A DNA stretch of 64,000 nt. Source: Helicoverpa zea. Lineage: Eukaryota; Arthropoda; Insecta; Lepidoptera; Noctuidae. The DNA lies in the NCBI RefSeq assembly GCF_022581195.2, contig NC_061470.1, forward strand, positions 2,914,001 to 2,978,000, written 5' to 3'. The position numbers and the translations under genes were made by a program. This document shows, piece by piece, positions 10,701-22,700 of the stretch. Numbering within the stretch: position 1 is the stretch's first letter; every line of letters begins with the position of its first letter. The notes beneath the pieces were generated by a model. The model had not been told where the DNA came from and searched no databases. It saw only the letters and a list, made by a program, of their open reading frames with translations.

Positions 10701-13700
10701 GTAATCCTTATAAGGGCTAAATTTTTTTTCTTCATGAGACACGGAATTTTAAAACAAATATTTACTTAGCAATTTATGACGAGACGAATAATTTCGTACT
10801 CATTGTTTCGTCAATTATTTTTTATTACTTTGAATAGTAAATGGCAGGGTACAATAAAGATGATTTGATTTGGAATGCGTGGAGAAAAATTTTTGTCTTC
10901 AGGGAAATAATTCAATCGCAAAATAAGTATATAAGAACCTCACCTTCTCCCTCAACCCATATTTAGCACAAAACAGTTCTTCCTCCCCCTTAACGAACGC
11001 GTACTCAGCAGCGCCGACGGCTCGCAGCATGACGCCCGGGTCGCCTAGCAATAGCACGTTGCCCGTCGCCGGCCAGCTGTCTGATTTGCCTGACATTAGC
11101 TGAAAGATAGATTGGGTGGTTAAAAGGAGTCGAATAGAACAATCGAATTGTGATTGTTCTGCCTTTTTGGAAAGTCGGTTGGGAAAAGATTATAGTGAAG
11201 AACAAGTATGGTAATCAGTCTTTTTATTTTATTGCTATACATGTACATTACATAGAAAAGTCGTGGTGGCCTAGTGGGCAAAGAACCAACCTCTCGAGTA
11301 TGGAGGGCGCGGGTTCGATTCCAGGTCAGGCAAGTACCAATGCAACTTTTCTAAGTTTGTATGTACTTTCTAAGTATATCTTAGACACCAATGACTGTGT
11401 TTCGGATGGCACGTTAAACTGTAGGTCCCGGCTGTCATTGAACATCCTTGGCAGTCGTTACGGGTAGTCAGAAGCCAGTAAGACTGACACCAGTCTAACC
11501 AAGGGGTATCGGGTTGCCCGGGTAACTGGGTTGAGGAGGTCAGATAGGCAGTCGCTTCTTGTAAAGCACTGGTACTCAGCTGAATCCGGTTAGACTGGAA
11601 GCCGACCCCAACATAGTTTGGGAAAAGGCTCGGAGGATGATGGATGATACATGTACATTACATACAGCCACACTAGGTTACAAGCCTCTTCTCATACAGA
11701 TAAGGAATGAGCGTTAATCACCATGTTTGTTCAAGTGATTGGCTATATCAAACTGAATGATCTAGGAAACCAGGCCTATCCCATTATAGTTTCTTAACCA
11801 TTCGTGACAAAAAAAAAATAGAAAATACATATGACTAATAGAAGTACTATGGTATTTCATAGATTATACCAAGGCCGAAGTTCACTGACAACATAAACGT
11901 CGCACACGTCCTATATCAATTTTCAAATAACTGGAATTATTCAAACAGCACAACTAAAGTAGTAGGCGTCACTTCGCCGCACCCGGGGGAAATATAATGG
12001 AGTTGATAAACCTCAACGCCAACATCTTGCCGTATCGGGGGAACAGGGGGAACATGGGGGAAGACGGGGGAATAGATAAACCAACTGACCTCAGGCACAG
12101 TCAACGCCGACACGAGCGCGATGGTATACGGCAACAAGTCCTGCTGATGACTCAACGCCAACATCTTGCCGTATCGGGGGAGCAGGGGGAATGCCGACAC
12201 TGCCTTACCTAGGGGAGTCACTTTAACTGCCTGGGGAATAATGGGGGAATAGATAAACCAACTGACCTCAGGCACAGTCAACGCCGAGACGAGCGCGATG
12301 GTATACGGCAACAAGTCCTGCTGATGACTCAACGCCAACATCTTGCCGTATCGGGGGAGCAGGGGGAATGCGGACACTGCCTTACCTAGGGGAGTCACTT
12401 TAACTGCCTGGGGAATAATGGGGGAATAGATAAACCAACTGACCTCAGGCACAGTCAACGCCGAGACGAGCGCGATGGTATACGGCAACAAGTCCTGCTG
12501 ATGACTCAACGCCAACATCTTGCCGTATCGGGGGAGCAGGGGGAATGCTGACACTGCCTTGCCTAGGGGAGTCACTTGGTACCCGGGGGAAAGATGGGGG
12601 AATTGATAAACCAACTGGCCTCAGGCACAGTCAACGCCGACACGAGCGCGATGGTATACGGCAACAGGTCCTGCTGATGACTCAACGCCAACATCTTGCC
12701 GTATCGGGGGAGCAGGGGGAATGCTGACACTGCCTTACCTAGGGGAGTCCCTTTAACTGCCTGGGGAATAATGGGGGAATTGATAAACCAACTGGCCTCA
12801 GGCACAGTCAACGCCGACACGAGCGCGATGGTATACGGCAACAAGTCCTGCTGATGACTCAACGCCAACATCTTGCCGTATCGGGGGAGCAGGGGGAACA
12901 TGGGGGAAGACGGGGGAATAGATAAACCAACTGACCTCAGGCACAGTCAACGCCGAGACGAGCGCGATGGTATACGGCAGCAAGTCCTGCTGATGACTCA
13001 ACGCCAACATCTTGCCGTATCGGGGGAGCAGGGGGAATGCTGACACTGCCTTGCCTAGGGGAGTCACTTGGTACCCGGGGGAAAGATGGGGGAATTGATA
13101 AACCAACTGGCCTCAGGCACAGTCAACGCCGACACGAGCGCGATGGTATACGGCAACAGGTCCTGCTGATGACTCAACGCCAACATCTTGCCGTATCGGG
13201 GGAGCAGGGGGAATGCCGACACTGCCTTACCTAGGGGAGTCACTTTAACTGCCTGGGGAATAATGGGGGAATAGATAAACCAACTGACCTCAGGCACAGT
13301 CAACGCCGACACGAGCGCGATGGTATACGGCAACAGGTCCTGCTGATGACTCAACGCCAACATCTTGCCGTATCGGGGAAGCAGGGGGAAGCTGGGGGAA
13401 TAATGGGGAATAGATAAACCAACTAACCTCAGGCACAGTCAATGCTGACACGAGCGCGATGGTATATGGCAACAGGTCCTGCTGATGACTCAACGCCAAC
13501 ATCTTGCCGTATCGGGGGAGCAGGGGGAACATGGGGGAAGACGGGGGAATAGATAAACCAACTGATCTCAGGCACAGTCAACGCCGAGACGAGCGCGATG
13601 GTATACGGCAACAAGTCCTGCTGATGACTCAACGCCAACATCTTGCCGTATCGGGGGAGCAGGGGGAATGCTGACACTGCCTTGCATAGGGGAGTCACTT

Positions 13701-16700
13701 GGTACCCGGGGGAAAGATGGGGGAATAGATAAACCAACTGACCTCAGGCACAGTCAATGCTGACACGAGCGCGATGGTATACGGCAACAGGTCCTGCTGA
13801 TGACTCAACGCCAACATCTTGCCGTATCGGGGGAGCAGGGGGAATGCTGACACTGCCTTACCTAGGGGAGTCCCTTTAACTGCCTGGGGAATAATGGGGG
13901 AATAGATAAACCAACTAACCTCAGGCACAGTCAATGCTGACACGAGCTCGATGGTATACGGCAACAAGTCCTGCTGATGACTCAACGCCAACATCTTGCC
14001 GTATCGGGGGAGCAGGGGGAACATGGGTGAAGACGGGGGAATAGATAAACCAACTGACCTCAGGCACAGTCAACGCCGAGACGAGCGCGATGGTATACGG
14101 CAACAAGTCCTGCTGATGACTCAACGCCAACATCTTGCCGTATCGGGGGAGCAGGGGGAATGCTGACACTGCCTTGCCTAGGGGAGTCACTTGGTACCCG
14201 GGGGAAAGATGGGGGAATAGATAAACCAACTGACCTCAGGCACAGTCAATGCTGACACGAGCGCGATGGTATACGGCAACAGGTCCTGCTGATGACTCAA
14301 CGCCAACATCTTGCCGTATCGGGGGAGCAGGGGGAATGCTGACACTGCCTTACCTAGGGGAGTCCCTTTAACTGCCTGGGGAATAATGGGGGAATAGATA
14401 AACCAACTAACCTCAGGCACAGTCAATGCTGACACGAGCGCGATGGTATACGGCAACAAGTCCTGCTGATGACTCAACGCCAAAATCTTGCCGTATCGGG
14501 GGAGCAGGGGGAATGCTGACACTGCCTTGCCTAGGGGAGTCACTTGGTACCCGGGGGAAAGATGGGGGAATTGATAAACCAACTGGCCTCAGGCACAGTC
14601 AACGCCGACACGAGCGCGATGGTATACGGCAACAAGTCCTGCTGATGACTCAACGCCAACATCTTGCCGTATCGGGGGAGCAGGGGGAACATGGGGGAAT
14701 AATGGGGGAATAGATAAACCAACTAACCTCAGGCACAGCCAATGCTGACACGAGCGCGATGGTATACGGCAACAAGTCCTGCTGATGACTCAACGCCAAC
14801 ATCTTGCCGTATCGGGGGAGCAGGGGGAACATGGGGGAAAAATGGGGGAATAGATAAACCAACTAACCTCAGGCACAGTCAATGCTGACACGAGCGCGAT
14901 GGTATACGGCAACAGGTCCTGCTGATGACTCAACGGCAACATCTTACCGTATCGGGGGAGCAGGGGGAATGCTGACACTGTCTTACCTAGGGGAGTCACT
15001 TTTACCTACCTGGGGAATAGTGGGGAACTGATAAACCAACTGACCTCAGGCACAGTCAACGCCGACACGAGCGCGATGGTATACGGCAACAAGTCCTGCT
15101 GATGACTCAACGCCAACATCTTGCCGTATCGGGGGAGCAGGGGGAATGCCGACACTGCCTTACCTAGGGGAGTCACTTTCAGTACCTGGGGGAAGATGGG
15201 GGAATTAGGTGAAATTCAATAATGTTTGTTTGTCATGCAGGGAGAAACTAGCTCTTATCCATTCACATTTATTAAATTAAGGGCTAAGAGGAAGTACATA
15301 AGAGAGTATATAGAGAGAAAACATGAAGTTGTAAAGAAGTATATAGAAGTAATGAGAGCGTAGTACAAAGGCAGATAACATAAATGAATACATAATGCCA
15401 GTACATGAGGAATTATATACATTTGTATAGTACATTATTTACCGCCATAAAGGAGTATATAGTACTCAAAGAATATTTAGGGGGGTATATATGGGTATAC
15501 ATAAGAAAGTTCAACTATAACTAAGGAGTTAACACTTTATGTGACTTACTTCTTCCTCATCTTTCTTGATATTCTTCATTGGAGGCTTCTCCAGTATACC
15601 GAGGGCTTCAAGTCTTTTCTCGGCTAAACGCAGCTGCATGCGATCGGGAGCAGTCGGGAATGGGAAGTTAACCACCTGTGGACAAGAGAGAAAGAAAGAT
15701 AAGATTAAATCATCATTATTCCCATCATCATTGATACTGGGAATTTTGTTTATCACCGTTACTTCTTCCCTGCCAAACCAGGAGCGGTAAATGGGGGGGT
15801 AATTGGAACCCTAAAATAATGGACACGTATTTTTTCCCTTCTCTCACAAACATATAACAACAAAGATACAACACGACAGAATTTTGTATTACGTCACTTT
15901 AAAGTACATATTTTACATAGTTGTGACGTGACAACCCCCACTCCCAACCAGTAATGCCTTATATCTAACGTAAATTTTTAATTTTTAATTAAAATAAATA
16001 ATACGTGTATAATAATAGAAAAAAAAGACGGCCTTATGAAAATTCCTTTTTTAACCCTGTCATCACGCCTGTAGTCAATTTTCTTGTAACAAAAGTTACC
16101 TCATCGATCCCCATACACTTCATGGTCAGCACGAGGTCATCGACGGGTCTCCTGCACAGATCTGGCGGGTGCTGTTCCGGACACTGGTGCTGGAACACGG
16201 CGCTGCTGTAGAGGCGGCACGAGTGTCCGGACCTCACTGTACCGCTCTGTACTTACTGAGAGTGTTGCTCAAACTGATACTGCATATGTCAGGATGTTGA
16301 TGTAAAATGGTTGGAGAGATTCTGATGGAATTTGGTATGGATATAGCCAGAAACTTGAGGAACGATATAGAATACCTTTTACATCCAAATGGAAAAAGTA
16401 GCCACCTAAAAACTCCGCTGAAAGACTGATAAAAAATTATGGACCCAGAAAGACACTTGTTTTTACAAAAAATCCTACCTTATCAATCCCCATACACTTC
16501 ATGGTCAGCACGAGGTCATCGACAGGTCTCGTGCACAGATCTGGCGGGTGCTGTTCCGGACACTGGTGCTGGAACACGGCGCTGCTGTAGAGGCGGCACG
16601 AGTGTCCGGACCTCACTGTACCGCTCTGTACTTACTGAGAGTGTTGGTCACACTACTGTGTATGTCAGGATCCTGTGTATGTTAGGATTGCTCTGTAAAG

Positions 16701-19700
16701 GCTGGACACATCCTGATGAAATTTGGTATGGATATAATTAGAAACTTGAGGACTGATATAGGATACCTTTTACATCCAAATGTAAGATTTAACCACTTAA
16801 GGGACCTTTAAAAGGACGTAGCTGAAAACACAGAAAAGAGCATAACATAGTTGTTTTACCTGAATAGAAGAAGTAGCTACCTAGAAACTTCGCTGAAAAA
16901 CTGACCAAGGATTTCTAAAAGACCACCTCAAGATATTGCTAAAATTGCACAAATAATATTTAAGGCTACCTACCTTATCGATCCCCATACACTTCATAGT
17001 AAGCACGAGGTCATCGACGGGTCTCCTGCACAGATCTGGCGGGTGCTGTTCCGGACACTCGTGCTGGAAGACGGCACTGCTGTAGAGGCGGTAGGCGTGT
17101 CCGGCGCTGACGCGTCCGGCGCGTCCGGCGCGTTGGGCGGCGCTGGCTTGTGACGTCCATACTACGCGCCATGCGCTAGCGCCGGTTAGGTGGTCGTAGA
17201 CTCTGGAATTAGTTAAAAGAGGAAATATATCGCATCTTTGTCAAAAAGTGCAAAAATATATTGAAAACTAATGTGATAAAAAAAAATCGAGCTCTGGGTC
17301 CCAGAACCATGTATTGTCAGGACCTATTTCATTTGGGACATCCGAAAATTATATTGTACCGATCATTTTATACTAATTTCTTAATTGTTTTATTACATAT
17401 ATTACGTACTGGTCAGTCTTTCAAAATCAATCCAGGTGTTTATGAGACGAAAGATTAACACGGAATAAAGTATCTAAAAAAATAAAATATCCAAAATCAG
17501 AAAAATATCACTTCTGTCACAATTGCCGTTATTACAATCTATCTATCAAAGAAAGCTTTTTAGTATCACAATTTATTTTTTTAAATCTGTAAATTTAATA
17601 ATACTCACCGCATCTTCTTCTTCCCAGTATCAACCACATATCTGACAGCGGGTATCGTAATAGAGGTCTCAGCGACGTCAGTGCTGACGACACACAGCCT
17701 GGCCCCAGCCGGGGCCGGCGCGAACACGCGAGCCTGCTTGCCCTGGTTCAGCATTGAGTACAGAGGCAGCACCCACAGCGGCTGACGACAGGCCTTTATT
17801 GCGGGGGCTAAGGAATCTTCTTCCGCATCTGAAGATATAGGAATCAATTTTATAGCCCCCCAAAAATATCTACAATCACTTTGTCAGACAAAACTGTTCA
17901 TAACTTTTAAACCAGTCATCGGATTGTCTTCAATCATACCTATGAATGATCCCTAATAAACTAGCTATCGATTGCAAGAAACTGCATCAAAATTGGCTGA
18001 GCCATTTAGGAGCTATCAGCATTTAAAGTCTCGAAACACAGCCTGGCCCCAGCCGGGGCCGGCGCGAACACGCGAGCCTGCTTGCCCTGGTTCAGCATTG
18101 AGTACAGAGGCAGCACCCACAGCGGCTGACGACAGGCCTTTATTGCGGGGGCTAGGGAATCTTCTTCCGCATCTAAAGATATAGGAATCAATTTTATATC
18201 CCCCAAAAAATTACAAAAATTACCCTTTCGTATAAAATCGGTCATAATTTGTAAACCAGTCAACAGATTTTCTCCAATCATCCCCAAGAATAATCCTTAA
18301 TAAACTAGCTATCTATTGCAGGAAACTGCATTTAAATAAGCCGAGTCATTTGGCAACTAATCCGACTGGAACAGATTCCATTATAACAAAAAAACCGGCC
18401 AAGTGCGAGTCGGACTCGTGCACGAAGGGTTCCGTAAATTACAGTTAAATCAACCTATCTCAAAAACTATAAGAGATACTTTGATCAAACCAAAAATCGT
18501 TGAAAGAGTTAATTAGCATGCATCACCTCTATTTTTTTTAGAATTTTATACCCCGTAGTTATAAAAATAGAGGGGGGGGGACATACTTTTTACGACTTTG
18601 AGAGCTGATATCTCAAAAACCGTTCACTTTAAGAAAAATGTTTTTTAGAAAACTTTATATCATTTTAAAAGACCTTTCCATTGATACCCCACACGGGTAT
18701 GTACATCGAAAAAAAAAATTTCATCCCTCAGTTACATGTATGGGGGGCCCCACCCCCAATTCTTTTTTTTACTATTTAGTGTCATATTTTTGTAGCGGTT
18801 CATACAACACATATTCCCATCAAATTTCATCACTGTAGTACTTATAGTTTCCGAGTAAATCGGCTGTGACAGACGGACAGACGGACAGACGGACAGACGG
18901 ACATGACGAAACTATAAGGGTTCCGTTTTTGCCATTTTGGCTACGGAACCCTAAAAATCGTATGAAATTGCAACTATGCATTGCAATTTTTATGCATAGG
19001 TATATTTAGAACAGATATTTTATGTTTGTAGCTTAATGTGCATATACTACATACACAAGTGAAAGTAAATGCACATCGTCTTTGTATAACTCGGCGACTC
19101 GGCCACTACTACACACCCGAGAATGCGCATACAAATATGTATAATGTGACAATACATTTATTTATGCACTCAATTATGGTTCGCCCACCTTCGAGAAATG
19201 AAACATCATACATAGCTGAAAAGTAATAAACGTTTTATCCCAAAACATACAAAAAACAACGTACAATCCTTCTAACAACTATCACCAACCTGAATCACTA
19301 AGATGTCCCTCGCTATCCTCTTCATCATCCACCAGGTCAGCCTGGCCATCGTCCTCCGGCATGTCATAGTCATCCAAGTTGATCTTAGGCAAGGCTTTGG
19401 ACTTCTGTTTAGCTTTCCTACGCGCTTTGCGGGCGCGTTTCATTTCTTTTTCGACCTAATTGGTGAAGAAAAAAATTACAGCCGCACTACAAAAACTTAA
19501 ACATCTGTTGAACGCTTGTCTAAAAAAAGTGTGGCTTCAAAACGGACTTGTATTTCAAAGTCATAATCTGTCATTTTTATTTAGACAAGTTTTCAACAGA
19601 CGTTTAAAAGTTTTTGTGGTACGACGGTTAGTTTAAAAAAACACGCTTTTAGCAATTACTAGATTTTTTGGATTGATTGGATTTGTAATGACGTTTCTTA

Positions 19701-22700
19701 GCTAGTCATGTATTGTCATCAGAATTAAGAGCGTGTGCAAAATTTCATTCTAATCGAAGGCCGGGAAGTGGGTCAAATTGAGATTCCAAGATTTTCTTAC
19801 ATACTTAGTTACAAGTGAAACTAATATAAGCGTTAATAAGGTTGTTTTTAGATAGGGAATTTGATTTTTGATTGGCATTATATTTTCATGGGAATTTTCA
19901 ATATTCAACTATATTAAGAACGTATTGCATGTTTTGGAACTAGCATGCCATAGTCACCCAGGTTGATCTTAGGCAAGGCTTTGGACTTCTGTTTAGACTT
20001 CTTGCGCGCTTTGCGGGCGCGTTTCATTTCTTTTTCGACCTAATTGGTGAAAGAATAAGGTTCAATTTTGGTAGTTCGAGAATTTCAATTGAATCAGTTT
20101 TCGTGTTTTAAGAATAAAGTTACCTGATTTTTTATTTTTGTTATGAAACTATGTCACTGTAGAATAAAAATATAACTTTTTGAACATTATTACACTTGCT
20201 AACTTTAACTACTTTTGCTATAGTTCGGCCATTCAGAGAATGCGTTCCTGACACGTCGCGATTGAACTGACGACGTAACTTTGCAATGGCGTTGCAGTTA
20301 CGATAAAAATATTTTTGCTGGTTGTTTACCGTTTTAACAATTGAGGAGCATTAAAACAACATTATTATATCAATAATCAATGAATGTAGTTACGTCGTCA
20401 GTTCAATCGCGACGTGTCAGGAACGCATTCTCTGAATGGCCGAACTATAGTTTTAATCATTAAGTTTCAATGAACGTTCTGTTTCCATACCAAAGCCAAT
20501 GGAGGGAAAACATAACAGATTTTACTCAACCATATACCTATGTTATACACTTTTACAGAAATTGTATATTATGTAGGTAGTTAAAATACATTAAATAACA
20601 AAAATCAAGTTTAAGTACATTAAGTAGATTTTTCAGTCGCCAGATAACTTATCTCAAGAATATGTTTTACTTTTTAGCAGCTTTTATACAGAAAATATAT
20701 CAAACCGCTACATTTACTCCTTAGATATAAATTAACTGAAAAATCGGCCCTAAAACATACCCCATATATAAATTATTATTACCTCATCATCATCAGACTC
20801 AATATCCTCAGGTTCCGAGTCCAGGGCTGCATCAGCATCAGACACAGGCTTAGTCTTCGTTATTAACTTGGTATAATCCACGTCTTTGCGGTACGGGAAC
20901 GCTGCCCTGAGTTTTCTGACTAGATAGTGTACCTTGAATTTTAAAAGGGAACAATTTATTTATATATAATAGACACAAGTTGAGTAAAAAGTTGTGGAAA
21001 AGTAGTAGCAGTATATTGAATGATAATAAAAATAATTGATTTTTGGAATGTACAAAATAGTTTCGAGCATAGGTACACACTAGGAGATAAAATGACAAAA
21101 AAGGACGAAAAAGGTTTTCATATAATTTTATTTATAACACTGGCCGCTTTTTTATACCTCCCGAGGGAACTACTTCATGTACCCGAATGGGAATTAAAAA
21201 GTATCCTGTGTCCGTTTCCCGGTTCTTTGCTACATCCCAATCAGTTTTCATCCAAATAAGTTTAGTCATTCTCGAGTTATAAATAGGTAGCATAACTATT
21301 AACTAAAACGACTTTCGTTTACATTGTGCAAGATTACATTCAACGAATTTTTATTCAGAGAGTACTAACTAAGCAAAAACTTTTCATTTTATTTTATGCT
21401 TTCTTTTCGTATATTATAAAATCTTACCTCTTGTTGTCCAGTAACAAATATAAGAATTCCTCCTTCCGGCAACCGGGTGTGTATTTTAACTGCTTTCTTA
21501 TACGCCTCCTTTAGATAATCACTGTTTGTGTTCTTATTGAAATGAGTTGTCACTGGGAACTGTCGCGAGTCAATCTGGGAAGGAAAGAAAGTGATTATAG
21601 GAAGGAAAGAAAACTATTTTTTAGGGACAATCCGTCAGTTGCACAAAGCTTCATTAAATCTATTGCTGCCACTTTTTATCTTGTGGACAAAGAAAGAGTC
21701 AGCAATAGATTTAAAGAAACATTAACTTTAATGGAGCGTTGTGCAACTGACGGAATTTCTTTTAAATAGTATTTATTTATTTAATTTTAAAGTCTAAATA
21801 CTTAGACTGTTTATTTATTTGCACACCAATAATAGGTAACAACATAAATTTTTATTCCTGCAGAGGTATCAATCTTCGCGAAACAAAACTTCATCTAAAG
21901 TGGTTTAGCCATTTTAAAGTTCATAGTGACAGACAGATAAAGTAACCTTTAATTACATTATTAAGTATTAAAGCTTTTTGTGCACGCTCTCTTTCATCGA
22001 GCGCTTAAAAATCTACCCCTAAGATGTCCCACTGACAAAAAAACTCCGTAGCCGTTCCTTACCTTAATCACTGGAGGTGGTTGCTTAAACAGCCTAGTAT
22101 TTTCCGTGAAATCCTCGACCCTCAAAGTAGCAGACATGATGATCAGCCTCAGAGGCGACCCTCGCTTCCTCCTCAAAGGTATAATCCTGGACAGTAAGCC
22201 TAGCAGTATATCCGTGTAGACGCTACGTTCGTGAGCCTCGTCGATGATCACCACGGAGTATTTGCTCAGAAGAAAGTCGGATTGGATCTCTTTGAGAAGT
22301 ACACCTGGAAGTAATTTTTAGTTTTTGGGTGTATTTGGTAATATACGTATAAAAGAAGGTGATTTAATAAAGGTTCTTATCCTCTTACATTGCAATTATG
22401 AAGTTAGCCATTTCACTCTTTGGTTGTCTCATCATCCTCCGAGCCTTTTTCCCAATCATGTTGGGGTCAGCTTCCAGTCTAACCTGATTCAGCTGAGTAC
22501 GTACCAGTGCTTTACAAGAAGCGACTGCCTATCTGACCTCCTCAACCCAGTTACCCGGGCAACCCGATACCCCTAGGTTAGACTGGTGTCAGACTTACTG
22601 GCTTCTGACTAGCCGTAACGACTGCCAAGGATGTTCAATGACAGCCGGGACCTACAGTTTAACGTGCCATCCGCAACACAGCCAATGGTGTCTAAGATAT

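Noticed and set aside
11937..15000. Many open frames on both strands across the array as independent genes
   Set aside because: They all arise from the same exon-plus-spacer unit of kurz; plus-strand frames are its antisense shadow.
12089..15186. CRISPR-like or ordinary satellite array
   Set aside because: Units encode a conserved helicase segment with splice sites; there are no unique spacers, and the genome is animal.
16034..16237. Copy of exon 11 as a functional alternative exon
   Set aside because: It lacks motif VI, and upstream the required phase meets a stop; only the 3' part with the donor survives.
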